Source of the DNA: Chloroflexota bacterium
GTDB lineage: Bacteria > Chloroflexota > Ktedonobacteria > Ktedonobacterales > Ktedonobacteraceae
Assembly: GCA_005881995.1 (NCBI GenBank)
Contig: VBHV01000595.1
Location: 1 to 8,233 of the forward strand
Reading direction: 5' to 3'
Length of the DNA: 8,233 nucleotides
Part shown: piece by piece, positions 1 to 6,528 of the stretch
How positions within the stretch are numbered: position 1 is the stretch's first letter
How the letters are laid out: each line of letters opens with the position of its first letter
The notes under the pieces: model-generated
Database searches by the model: none
What the model saw: the letters and a program-made list of their open reading frames with translations, nothing else
What the model was told of the DNA's origin: nothing
Position numbers and translations under genes: made by a program

Positions 1-386
1 GGGATAACCTGGATAACCCGCGCGCCGTGGAAGCGTGGCACGCCATGAACACCTGGGTCACCGATCTCATCGACATGTCTGGGGGCGTGTTCCGCCAGCT
101 CATCGGGGATCTGTACCGCAAGAACAAACTTATTGAGGGCAAAATGGTGCTGCGCGGCGAGCGCGTGGATCTGAGCCGTATCCGTGCCAACCTGCTCAAC
201 GTGATTGCTGTGGCGGACCACATCTCGCCGCCCTGCCAATCGGAGAGTATCATGACGAAGGTCAGCAGCAAGGATCAGCTCTTGCTGAAGGTGAAGGGTG
301 GCCATATCGGCATGATGGCCGGCAGCGGCGCGCAGAAGTTCACCTGGCCACATATTGAGGAATGGCTCATCGCCCGCTCGGATTGA
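1..386 (+). CDS. phaC: Class III poly(3-hydroxyalkanoate) synthase subunit PhaC, C-terminal part (5' end outside window)
   Basis: PhaC polymerises (R)-3-hydroxyacyl-CoA into polyhydroxyalkanoate at the surface of storage granules; class III enzymes work with a second subunit, PhaE. Only the last ~127 residues are here, read in frame from base 3 and ending at TGA 384-386; the start codon lies to the left. The visible part opens with the family-typical DNLDNPRAVEAW, followed by FRQLIGDLYRKNKL and RVDLSRI. Two members of the alpha/beta-hydrolase catalytic triad are recognisable: the Asp of VADHISPP (codon 216-218) and the His of KGGHIG (codon 303-305). The nucleophilic Cys would lie upstream of the window. 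The GTG at 27 is an internal valine codon, because the frame is open and conserved before it. The gene converges on adk across 109 bases with a shared hairpin. phaE is not visible. The family call is firm; class III rather than class I or II rests on overall resemblance. Confidence 0.88.
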   Translation, partial: DNLDNPRAVEAWHAMNTWVTDLIDMSGGVFRQLIGDLYRKNKLIEGKMVLRGERVDLSRIRANLLNVIAVADHISPPCQSESIMTKVSSKDQLLLKVKGGHIGMMAGSGAQKFTWPHIEEWLIARSD

Positions 387-451
387 CACAGCTTGCAGGT
401 TTGCTCATCTCTACCGCCGGGCGTTCATTCTCATGTGCCCCGTTTTCATGA

Positions 452-487
452 TGTGCCAGGGCGTGGCCAAGTCTGCGCCCTGGCACA
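452..487. terminator. Bidirectional terminator-like hairpin between phaC and adk
   Basis: A perfect 12-bp inverted repeat, TGTGCCAGGGCG at 452-463 and CGCCCTGGCACA at 476-487, encloses a 12-base loop. It sits between the ends of two convergent genes, 65 bases after the phaC stop and 8 bases from the adk stop. On the + side it is followed by the AT-rich CTATTCTATTATG rather than a pure T run; on the - side no T run follows. The position and stem strength support a transcription end for both genes. The lack of a strong T tract leaves the exact mechanism open. Confidence 0.7.
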
Positions 488-495
488 CTATTCTA

Positions 496-1164
496 TTATG
501 CCTTCGCTTCTCTGCTCATGTAGTCGTTGATTTCGTTCATGAGCATCTCCTGGACCTGATCGATACTCTGGTTGCCATCCACCACCCTCAACTGGTGCTG
601 CTCCCGATAGTAGTCGAGCACCTGGGTGGTTTGATTGAAGTAGATCACCAGCCGTCTGCGCATCGCTTCTCCGGCATCGTCAGCACGTTGATAGAGCTTA
701 CTTCCATCCAGATCACATCTATCGGCCACCTTTGGCGGGCGAAATTTGGTGTGATAGACATGTTGATTGGCCTGGCAGAAGAACCTGCCTGCAAGCCTCT
801 GGAGTAACTCCTCGCGCGAAACCTTCAGGTAGATTGCCAGGTCGAGCTGTCGATTGAGGCGTTGAAGTTCAACATCCAACGTCTGTGCTTGTGCGAGCGT
901 ACGTGGAAAGCCATCCAATACGACACCTTGAATGCTCTCAGGTTCTTCAATGTGGCGAATCACCATCGGGATGGTGATCTCGTCGGGAACCAGTTCGCCC
1001 AGATCCACATAGCGCCGGGCTTTTAACCCAAGTTCAGACTGCTCTTCAAAGGCTTTGTGGAACAGGTCTCCACTGGCAATATGCCGGAGTGAGAGAAGTT
1101 GAGAAAGCTTCTCTGCCTGTGTCCCTTTACCTGCCCCTGGGGGCCCAATTAAGAGAATATCCAT
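496..1164 (-). CDS. adk: Adenylate kinase (long form with LID domain)
   Basis: This cytoplasmic enzyme interconverts ATP + AMP and 2 ADP. The 222 residues match the usual length of long-form bacterial Adk. Visible in order: P-loop GPPGAGKGT (7-15), AMP-binding ASGDLF (30-35) and LDGFPRT (83-89), a LID segment (about 126-163) with YHTKFRPPK, and RADD (160-163). I chose ATG 1164 because GAGG lies 6 bases upstream (1171-1174) and the protein then begins MDILLIGPPG, as the family does. An in-frame ATG at 1227 would add 21 atypical residues. The LID metal site is Cys130, Asn133, Cys150, Asp153; by family knowledge the Bacillus subtilis enzyme has Cys, Cys, Cys, Asp at these positions, so one zinc ligand is replaced. 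In many bacteria adk lies in the ribosomal protein cluster next to secY; here it stands alone, so a second copy elsewhere is possible. It lies downstream of pckG on the same strand, but the ~300-base gap argues for its own promoter. Confidence 0.93.
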   Translation of the reverse strand: MDILLIGPPGAGKGTQAEKLSQLLSLRHIASGDLFHKAFEEQSELGLKARRYVDLGELVPDEITIPMVIRHIEEPESIQGVVLDGFPRTLAQAQTLDVELQRLNRQLDLAIYLKVSREELLQRLAGRFFCQANQHVYHTKFRPPKVADRCDLDGSKLYQRADDAGEAMRRRLVIYFNQTTQVLDYYREQHQLRVVDGNQSIDQVQEMLMNEINDYMSREAKA

Positions 1165-1468
1165 TTCTTTCCTCTTTTTCTTCCAGAACAGGTGAGTACT
1201 TCCCACTACCTTATTATGACACATCACCAGTACAAGGCTTGCTATTTTCGGTTGCGCTTCAACTGATAGTCATGTCGTTCGCGCCCGATATGACCGTGAG
1301 CGAACATGGCTGCGATACGCACGCCTGGGATCCGTTAAGCTGGCGCTTCAGGTGAGGGCGAACGGAAGCGTCTCAGCAATCGCTCACCCACCGAGCATAC
1401 ATGCCACCAGAGCACATGTTCGTCCTCTGCCTGAAGGCTTAGCGAGTGCCTCATAGGAGAAATAGACC
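1165..1468. other. Gene-free, inverted-repeat-rich spacer between pckG and adk
   Basis: I find no convincing gene in these 304 bases. On the - strand they form the 3' flank of pckG and the 5' flank of adk. They hold nested inverted repeats: CATG/TTCGC at 1271-1282 against GCGAACATG at 1300-1308 (9 pairs with a 3-base bulge), TCCGTT 1331-1336 with AACGGA 1361-1366, AAGC 1337-1340 with GCTT 1345-1348 inside the previous pair, GGTGAG 1351-1356 with CTCACC 1383-1388, and GCCT-ga-AGGC near 1429-1438. None is followed by a T run in the transcribed direction, so I do not call a terminator. A CATAAT box on the - strand about 50-55 bases upstream of the adk start could be a -10 element, but no good -35 accompanies it. 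Confidence 0.5.
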
Positions 1469-3232
1469 TCACTCAGGCGACAAACCCCAGCGCTCTGGTG
1501 AGCGCCACAGGCTGGAGAGGATCAGCTCGCGGATGAACAGCAGCTCCTTCGGCAACCGGTCGTACAACTTCACAAATAGCTCCTCGTGTGAGAGCAACTC
1601 GCGCTGCCATGCGTCGCGGTCAACCGACATCAACTCGTTGAACTGCTCGCGCGTGAAGTCCTCCATGCCGCGCCAGTCCAGGTCCTCGTAGCGCGGCATC
1701 CAGCCGATTGGGCTTTCAATGCTGACCGCGTGGCCACGCGCCCGCTCGACGATCCACTTCAGGATGCGCATATTCTCACCGAAGCCCGGCCACAGGAAAT
1801 GGCCCTCCGCATCGCGCCGGAACCAGTTCACACAGAAGGATCGCGGCGGATTCGGCAGATGCCGTCCGAAGTTCAGCCAGTGATTGAAGTAATCTGCCAT
1901 GTGGTAGCCGACGAACGGCAGCATGGCGAACGGGTCGCGGCGCACCTGGCCGATTTTGCCGGCAGCTGCGGCAGTCATCTCCGAGCCCATGGTGGCTGCA
2001 GCATAGACTCCGTAGTTCCAGTTGAACGCCTGGTAGACCAGTGGCACCGTGTCCGAGCGCCGACCGCCAAAGATAAACGCCGAGACCGGGACACCCTGGG
2101 GGTCGTCGGCTGCCGGGTCAATCACCGGGCACTGGCTGATCGGCGCGGTGAAGCGTGCGTTGGGATGCGCAGCGGGGTGTCCGCTGGCGGGCGTCCAGTC
2201 CTGGCCCATCCAGTCGATAAGGTGCGCTGGCGATGTCTTCGTCATGCCCTCCCACCACACGTCGCCGTCGTCGGTCAGTGCGACGTTGGTGAAGATGGTA
2301 TTGGTGCGGATTGATGCCATCGCGTTGGGGTTGGACTTCTCGCTCGTGCCGGGTGCAACACCAAAGAAGCCAGATTCGGGGTTAATGGCGTACAGCTGTC
2401 CGTCCGTCCCTGACTTGATCCAGGCGATGTCGTCGCCGACGGTCGTCACTCTCCAACCCTCCTCTAGAAAGGCCGGGGGCGGGATGAGCATAGCGAAGTT
2501 GGTCTTGCCGCAGGCGCTGGGGAACGCGGCACAGACATAGGTCTTTTCGCCTTGCGGATTCTCGACGCCCATGATGAGCATGTGCTCGGCCAGCCAGCCC
2601 CTCGTCGCGCGCAAGCACCGAGGCGATGCGCAGCGCGAAGCACTTCTTGCCCAGCAGCTGCACGGCCACGCTACGTCCTGCTGGCCGGGCGCAAGCGGGG
2701 CACCAACCGAGTGCATGCACGGGACGAAGTCGCCATGCTCTCCCAGCACATCATGCACCGCGCGGCCCATGCGGGTCATGATGCGCATACTCACGGCAAC
2801 GTAGGGCGAATCGGTCAGCTCGACCCCGATGTGGGCGATCGGCGAGCCGAGCGGCCCCATACTGAACGGGATCACGTACATGGTTCGCCCGCGCATGCAG
2901 CCGTCGAACAGGCCGCGCAGCGTCTCTTTCATTTCCTTGGGGTGGACCCAGTTGTTGGTCGGGCCTGCGTCGGTTTTGCTCAGGGAGCAGATAAAGGTGC
3001 GGTCCTCGACGCGCGCCACATCGCTGGGGTCGGAGCGGGCCAGGAAGCTGTTAGGCCGCAGTACGGAGTTGAGCCGGATGAAAGTGCCGGATTCGACCAT
3101 CTGCTCGCACAGGCGGTCGTACTCCTCTTGCGAACCGTCGCACCAGTGGACCCGCTCGGGCTTGCATAATCCAACCATCTCTTGAACCCAGGCACGCAGC
3201 TTCGTATTGGTGACATAGCTCGGGATGTCCAT
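1469..3232 (-). CDS. pckG: Phosphoenolpyruvate carboxykinase (GTP), internally deleted and frame-disrupted, probably inactive
   Basis: The family converts oxaloacetate + GTP to PEP + GDP + CO2 with Mn2+, the first committed step of gluconeogenesis, in the cytoplasm. Start ATG 3232 has GGAGG 5 bases upstream (3238-3242); an in-frame ATG at 3265 lacks this support. Recognisable parts of the 587-residue product: [13 protein letters not shown] (71-83), [12 protein letters not shown] (176-187), LAEH with the Mn-ligand His217, P-loop FPSACGKTN (237-245), GDD (266-268), NPNARF (356-361), FGGRR (388-392), FLWPGFGEN (479-487). Between Cys191 and Gly212 the protein does not fit the family. The expected stretch with YGSGYGGN is absent, and the following [13 protein letters not shown] is encoded in another frame (2602-2659); an extra C in the CCCC run at 2598-2601 restores the frame. 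The substrate-loop YGGN and the active-site Lys pair are therefore lost. Net shortening is about 26 codons; 587+26 gives the usual length. The frame stays open, but activity is unlikely unless the sequence is in error. Confidence 0.9.
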   Translation of the reverse strand: MDIPSYVTNTKLRAWVQEMVGLCKPERVHWCDGSQEEYDRLCEQMVESGTFIRLNSVLRPNSFLARSDPSDVARVEDRTFICSLSKTDAGPTNNWVHPKEMKETLRGLFDGCMRGRTMYVIPFSMGPLGSPIAHIGVELTDSPYVAVSMRIMTRMGRAVHDVLGEHGDFVPCMHSVGAPLAPGQQDVAWPCSCWARSASRCASPRCLRATRGWLAEHMLIMGVENPQGEKTYVCAAFPSACGKTNFAMLIPPPAFLEEGWRVTTVGDDIAWIKSGTDGQLYAINPESGFFGVAPGTSEKSNPNAMASIRTNTIFTNVALTDDGDVWWEGMTKTSPAHLIDWMGQDWTPASGHPAAHPNARFTAPISQCPVIDPAADDPQGVPVSAFIFGGRRSDTVPLVYQAFNWNYGVYAAATMGSEMTAAAAGKIGQVRRDPFAMLPFVGYHMADYFNHWLNFGRHLPNPPRSFCVNWFRRDAEGHFLWPGFGENMRILKWIVERARGHAVSIESPIGWMPRYEDLDWRGMEDFTREQFNELMSVDRDAWQRELLSHEELFVKLYDRLPKELLFIRELILSSLWRSPERWGLSPE

Positions 3233-3309
3233 GAGAACCTCCAATGAGTCATAGTGAAAATACACTTTGGGGCAGGGTCTATGTTTCCCTCAACAATAGA
3301 GCACGCGCT

Positions 3310-3359
3310 TCACAAAAGTCTCACAAAGACCTTGCTCCCTATCACAAATCCATCACGAT
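3310..3359. repeat. Helically phased TCAC(A/G)A direct repeats in the pckG-marR divergent region
   Basis: TCACAAA occurs at 3310-3316, 3321-3327 and 3342-3348, and a variant TCACGAT at 3353-3359. The starts are 11, 21 and 11 bases apart, so all four lie on one face of the helix. Tandem 7-base repeats on an 11-base period are the known layout of binding sites for PhoB/PhoP/OmpR-type response regulators, whose Pho boxes contain TTCAC-like cores. The array lies 78-127 bases upstream of the pckG start and about 137-186 bases upstream of the -35 of the marR promoter, so it could serve either gene. No response regulator gene is in the window. The periodicity is seen; the binding protein is inferred. 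Confidence 0.45.
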
Positions 3360-3393
3360 GCGCCTTCTCTCCTAAAGAAGGTGCCATCTGGCA
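3360..3393. repeat. Overlapping stem-loops in the divergent region
   Basis: GCGCCTTCT (3360-3368) pairs with AGAAGGTGC (3376-3384) over nine positions with one G-T wobble and a 7-base loop. A second perfect palindrome, TGCCA-tc-TGGCA (3382-3393), shares three bases with it, so the two hairpins exclude each other. They adjoin the phased repeats. Possible roles are a regulator site or the end of a short transcript; neither is proven by the sequence. Confidence 0.3.
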
Positions 3394-3495
3394 TGCTCAT
3401 TGTAGTCGATGCGCGTGCAGCCCTGCAAGTTGAAGAAAAGCTATGGCTGTTCTTTCACGCCGACAGCGTGCGATTAAACTGCACCGTCAAATAGA

Positions 3496-3524
3496 TTGAC
3501 ATTGTCGTAGTAATATGCTACTTT
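3496..3524 (+). promoter_or_regulatory. Promoter and candidate operator of the marR-exporter operon
   Basis: TTGACA (3496-3501), a perfect -35 consensus, is followed after 17 bases by TACTTT (3519-3524), a weak -10. The GTG start of marR lies about 35 bases further on. Two palindromes overlap this promoter: GACA-t-TGTC-like GACATTGTC (3498-3506) over the -35, and GTAG…CTAC (3507-3510, 3518-3521) over the spacer and -10. MarR-family proteins commonly bind palindromes placed this way in their own promoters, so autoregulation is the simplest reading. CACGC/GCGTG (3456-3460, 3466-3470) further upstream is another inverted repeat. The promoter assignment is moderate; the operator is inferred. Confidence 0.45.
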
Positions 3525-3559
3525 TGTTTCGTGACCGGAATTGATAAAGGAGGAATAAA

Positions 3560-4072
3560 GTGAATCAGGCGCGCGATGAACTTGAGCGCGAGGTGTTGAC
3601 GCAATACCGGGCGTTAGGACGCTCACTCAAGGCGACCTCAGAGCCTCGCTGGATGGAAATCGACCTCACGCTTCCTCAGCTCCGTACGCTGCTCGTGCTG
3701 GCCGAGGAGGGGCCGCTGGTTATCGGACAGATTGCACAGCGGTTGGGGATAGGGTTATCGACAGGCGGGCACCTCGTTGATCGCCTGGTACAGGCTGGCC
3801 TGGCGGATCGCACGGAAGACGCCGGGGACCGCCGCCGTACCGTAGCGCGGCTGACTCCAAAGGGGGAAGACCTGTATGCGCGTCTCCTCAATCGCACACA
3901 GATGATGCAGAGCATAATTCAGAAGATGCGCGAGGACGAACTAACCTCCCTCTTGCAAGGGCTACAAGCAATCAGGCGTGTGATCGAAGAGGAGGACTAC
4001 AGGGCTCATGCAGGGATTGAACCAGGACAGACACTTCAGGAAATTGATCAAGAAATTGAGAACGTGAAATAG
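3560..4072 (+). CDS. MarR-family transcriptional regulator
   Basis: This is a 170-residue winged-helix regulator, most likely a dimeric repressor that leaves DNA when it binds a small molecule. Start is GTG 3560, preceded by a strong AAAGGAGG (3546-3553) with 6 bases of spacing. The N-terminal helix (about 5-25) is a dimerisation helix by family analogy. The DNA-binding domain spans about 35-102: TLPQLRTLLVLAEEGPL, a helix-turn-helix with IGQIAQRLGIGLSTGGHLVDRLVQAGL (55-81), and the wing with the MarR hallmark DAGDRRRTVARLTPKG (87-102). Helical C-terminal residues 104-145 complete the dimer interface, and an acidic tail (150-170) follows. The exporter gene starts 75 bases downstream on the same strand, so the likely targets are its own promoter and the exporter. 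The ligand cannot be read from sequence. Confidence 0.92.
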   Translation: MNQARDELEREVLTQYRALGRSLKATSEPRWMEIDLTLPQLRTLLVLAEEGPLVIGQIAQRLGIGLSTGGHLVDRLVQAGLADRTEDAGDRRRTVARLTPKGEDLYARLLNRTQMMQSIIQKMREDELTSLLQGLQAIRRVIEEEDYRAHAGIEPGQTLQEIDQEIENVK

Positions 4073-4147
4073 AGCCCGTTCATTTCGCCTGAATGCGAAG
4101 CATCGTTGGCTAGATGCATTACAAGGATAAAGGAGGAACGTAATTCA

Positions 4148-6100
4148 ATGGCGCAAACATCAGTCGGGTCCACGACCCTCACCGCTCAAGAGCCTCAATC
4201 GCTCAGCGCGACCGTCAGTCGCCAACGACTCGTTTCAATTCTGATCGGTGTGTTGCTAGGCATGCTGCTGGCTTCGCTCGATCAGACAATCGTCGGCACT
4301 GCTCTGCCGCACATCGTTGCCAACCTGGGCGGCCTTGACCACTACGCCTGGGTTGTCACAGCTTACCTGCTCGCCTCGACGGTTTCGGTGCCGATCTACG
4401 GCAAGCTCTCCGACATCTACGGCCGTCGCTTATTCTTCATAACAGGTATGGTCATTTTCCTGGTCGGCTCGGCCCTGGCGGGCACCAGCCAGAACATGAC
4501 CCAGTTGATCATCTATCGCGGCATCCAGGGCCTGGGAGCTGGAGCGATGATGCCCATTGCCCTGGCCATCATCGGGGACATCTTCCCGCCAGCTGAGCGC
4601 GGTAAGTGGCAGGGGTTGATTGTGGCGGTCTTCGGCCTTTCCTCGATTATCGGGCCGACCCTGGGCGGGTGGATCACGGACAATTGGGGCTGGCGCTGGG
4701 TCTTCTACGTGAACATGCCTGTGGGTGCCATCGCTATTCTGACGGCCGGGTTCGTGCTGCCGAAGGCTTTGCGCCGCGTGCAGCATAAGATCGACTACCT
4801 GGGCGCTATCACACTGGTGGCGGGTGCGCTTCCCTTGCTGCTGGGGTTCTCATGGGCCGGTACGCAGTACGACTGGAACTCGTGGCAGGTCATTCTCATG
4901 TTCGTCATTGCTGTGGTGATGCTTACCATCTTCTTCTGGTTGGAGATGCGTAGCTCCGAGCCGATCATCAGTCCCCGCCTCTTCAAGAACAGCATCTTCC
5001 TGATCTCGGTCATCTCGACCTTCCTGGTCAGCGCCGGCATGTTCGGGGCCATCCTGTTCCTGCCCCTATTCGTACAGGCTGTGCTTGGCAATAGCGCCAC
5101 CAATTCTGGCTACATCCTGGGAGGACAACTCCTCTCGCGTACCGGCCGCTACAAGATACTGGCGATCATTGGGTTCGCCGTCGCTGCTGTTGGTATGTTC
5201 CTGCTCTCCCGCATGACGCCGACTACCACTGAAGGCGAGATCGTGCGCAACATGGTTGTGACCGGCCTGGGGATCGGTGTGATGATGAGCCTCTTCACCA
5301 TCGTCGTCCAGAACGCCTTCCCGTACCGGCAGCTTGGTGAAGTCACAGCCACGCTGACCTTCTTCCGTTCTATCGGCTCAACCATCGGTGTGGCTGTTAT
5401 GGGCTCGATCATGACCAATGATTTTCAGAGTACGCTGCAGAGCAACCTCCCCCCGGCGCTGACACGACTTATCCACGCGAGCGGTCAGTCCCAACTCAAT
5501 CCGCAGGCGCTGCTGGATCAAAGCACATTTGTACAGCTTCAGCACAGCTTCGCGCGGTTCGGCGCGCAGGGGATAGTTCTTTTCCACCAGTTCATCGAAG
5601 CGATCAAGGTCAGCCTCTCAAGCGCCATCACCGAGGTCTTCTTCCTGGGCTTCATCATTATGCTGCTAGGCTTGTTCGCGTGTCTCTTCCTGCGCGAAAT
5701 CCCGCTGCGCAAGGCCCACAACGCGCCAGTGGCACAGGCACCCTCGTCCAACACGAATAGCAGTCGGGCCTTGCTCGGCTTGACACTGGCATTGATGGCA
5801 CGCGAGGCCCAGAAGCCTGATGCCGATCCCCATGTCCTGGCAACACTCTCCAATGCCGTGAATGGGCGCTATCCCCATACCTGGAGCGATGAGGATTGGA
5901 AGTGGAGGCGGACAAAACAACGACATACAGGCAGCACAAGTAGTGCCGTCCGAGGCGAGCGATGCGCTCCCTGGCGGCTTTGTCGGATAAGGTACGTATG
6001 TAGCGTGAGCGTACATTCCTGGAAGAAACGCAAAACATGGAGGTTTCACACGTGCGAACAACGCATTTCACTCTTAGCAAGTACATCTGTGGAATGGTAG
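4148..6100 (+). CDS. DHA2-family (EmrB/QacA type) multidrug MFS exporter, with internal shortening and doubtful C-terminal end
   Basis: This is a proton-driven drug exporter of the inner membrane with 14 helices by family. ATG 4148 follows AGGAGG (4131-4136) at 11 bases. Motifs: LDQTIVGTALPHI (44-56), motif A GKLSDIYGRR (85-94), motif B IIYRGIQGLGAGAMMP (121-136), motif C GLSSIIGPTLGGWITD (163-178). Helices run from about 28 to 517, followed by a cytoplasmic tail. Two oddities stand out. First, after SATNSG (316-321) only YILGG precedes QLLSRTGRYK, where relatives carry a longer helix; the second exporter in this window has 14 residues at this place against 5 here. Second, from about Asp583 the tail is Arg/Trp/Cys-rich and overlaps the next gene by 49 bases. 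The next frame reads a bland SGGGQNNDIQAAQ and stops at TAA 5988-5990, so a small indel near 5890 is likely and the ancestral end was probably 5990. A small hairpin TTCGC/GCGAA (4084-4099) lies between marR and this gene. Transport activity is uncertain. Confidence 0.9.
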   Translation: MAQTSVGSTTLTAQEPQSLSATVSRQRLVSILIGVLLGMLLASLDQTIVGTALPHIVANLGGLDHYAWVVTAYLLASTVSVPIYGKLSDIYGRRLFFITGMVIFLVGSALAGTSQNMTQLIIYRGIQGLGAGAMMPIALAIIGDIFPPAERGKWQGLIVAVFGLSSIIGPTLGGWITDNWGWRWVFYVNMPVGAIAILTAGFVLPKALRRVQHKIDYLGAITLVAGALPLLLGFSWAGTQYDWNSWQVILMFVIAVVMLTIFFWLEMRSSEPIISPRLFKNSIFLISVISTFLVSAGMFGAILFLPLFVQAVLGNSATNSGYILGGQLLSRTGRYKILAIIGFAVAAVGMFLLSRMTPTTTEGEIVRNMVVTGLGIGVMMSLFTIVVQNAFPYRQLGEVTATLTFFRSIGSTIGVAVMGSIMTNDFQSTLQSNLPPALTRLIHASGQSQLNPQALLDQSTFVQLQHSFARFGAQGIVLFHQFIEAIKVSLSSAITEVFFLGFIIMLLGLFACLFLREIPLRKAHNAPVAQAPSSNTNSSRALLGLTLALMAREAQKPDADPHVLATLSNAVNGRYPHTWSDEDWKWRRTKQRHTGSTSSAVRGERCAPWRLCRIRYVCSVSVHSWKKRKTWRFHTCEQRISLLASTSVEW

Positions 6101-6528
6101 CCAGTCTCATCATTTTCCTGGCCGGAGGATGGTTGGTCCTGGCACCATTCGCGCTCGGCTACCAGCCCTATGGCGCTAGTTGGGATAGCCAGACGACCAA
6201 CGACTTCGCGACCGGCATTCCCGTTGCGGTGCTGGCCCTCGTAAGCTTTGCCTTCTTTTTCGTCTCGCTGCTCGGTTCATTGCGCGCCGCTGGAATACTC
6301 GTGGCCCGCCAGCGTCCACAAGCACAGGCTGCGGTAGCGACCCAGGTACCTGCTGCGGTGCCGTCGGTCCCGGCGACGCAACAAAGCGATCTTGATCGAA
6401 CGCTATCCACGCTGGCGGCAGCGCTTGCTGCCGATTTGACGGCCCGTCGCCAGGCAGGCAGCAATCAACTAAATCAAGTCAGCGATCAATCGACTGATCA
6501 AGCAATGAATAGCAGGAGGGATGCGTGA
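6052..6528 (+). CDS. Small two-helix membrane protein, SPW-repeat-like, with long C-terminal cytoplasmic tail
   Basis: Function unknown. I place the start at GTG 6052 because GGAGG (6039-6043) lies 8 bases upstream; ATG 6037 is in frame but would put that ribosome binding site inside the gene. The 158 residues contain a first hydrophobic helix (about 12-36) with GGWLVLAPFALGYQP, a short outside loop with Trp44 and the pair Asn50-Asp51, and a second helix (about 54-84). A Pro/Ala/Gln-rich linker (88-112) and a predicted helix (113-134) follow. The G-W-x3-P-F…QP…W…ND spacing resembles the SPW-repeat family (PF03779) and matches the next protein residue for residue at the key positions. It follows the exporter directly, so co-transcription is likely; a helper or stress role at the membrane is only inferred from this context. 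Confidence 0.72.
   Translation: MRTTHFTLSKYICGMVASLIIFLAGGWLVLAPFALGYQPYGASWDSQTTNDFATGIPVAVLALVSFAFFFVSLLGSLRAAGILVARQRPQAQAAVATQVPAAVPSVPATQQSDLDRTLSTLAAALAADLTARRQAGSNQLNQVSDQSTDQAMNSRRDA

Noticed and set aside
1165..1227. Upstream ATG at 1227 as the adk start.
   Set aside because: It adds 21 Lys-rich residues not found in the family, has no ribosome binding site, and ATG 1164 has GAGG at 6 bases.
1285..1307. A ~20-codon frame on the - strand starting at 1307, ahead of adk.
   Set aside because: No ribosome binding site, very short, and it lies in an inverted-repeat region.
1429..1438. GCCT-ga-AGGC as the pckG terminator.
   Set aside because: Only four base pairs with a 2-base loop and no T run in the transcribed direction.
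2598..2662. Programmed ribosomal frameshifting in pckG.
   Set aside because: A programmed shift would not restore the ~26 missing residues, and no slippery heptamer with a downstream structure is evident at the junction.
1730..3169. Long open frames on the + strand opposite pckG (for example 1730-2314 and 2552-3169).
   Set aside because: They are antisense shadows of a recognisable gene in GC-rich DNA, with Arg/His/Ala-rich products, no ribosome binding site and no family resemblance.
3310..3359. The TCACAAA copies as a CRISPR array or plasmid iterons.
   Set aside because: The units are only 7 bases on an 11-base period, far too short for CRISPR repeats, and no cas or replication gene is nearby.
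4106..4147. TTG 4106 as an earlier start of the first exporter.
   Set aside because: The strong AGGAGG at 4131-4136 lies downstream of it and serves ATG 4148.
6037..6051. ATG 6037 as the start of the first SPW-like gene.
   Set aside because: The best ribosome binding site, GGAGG 6039-6043, overlaps this codon and is well spaced for GTG 6052.
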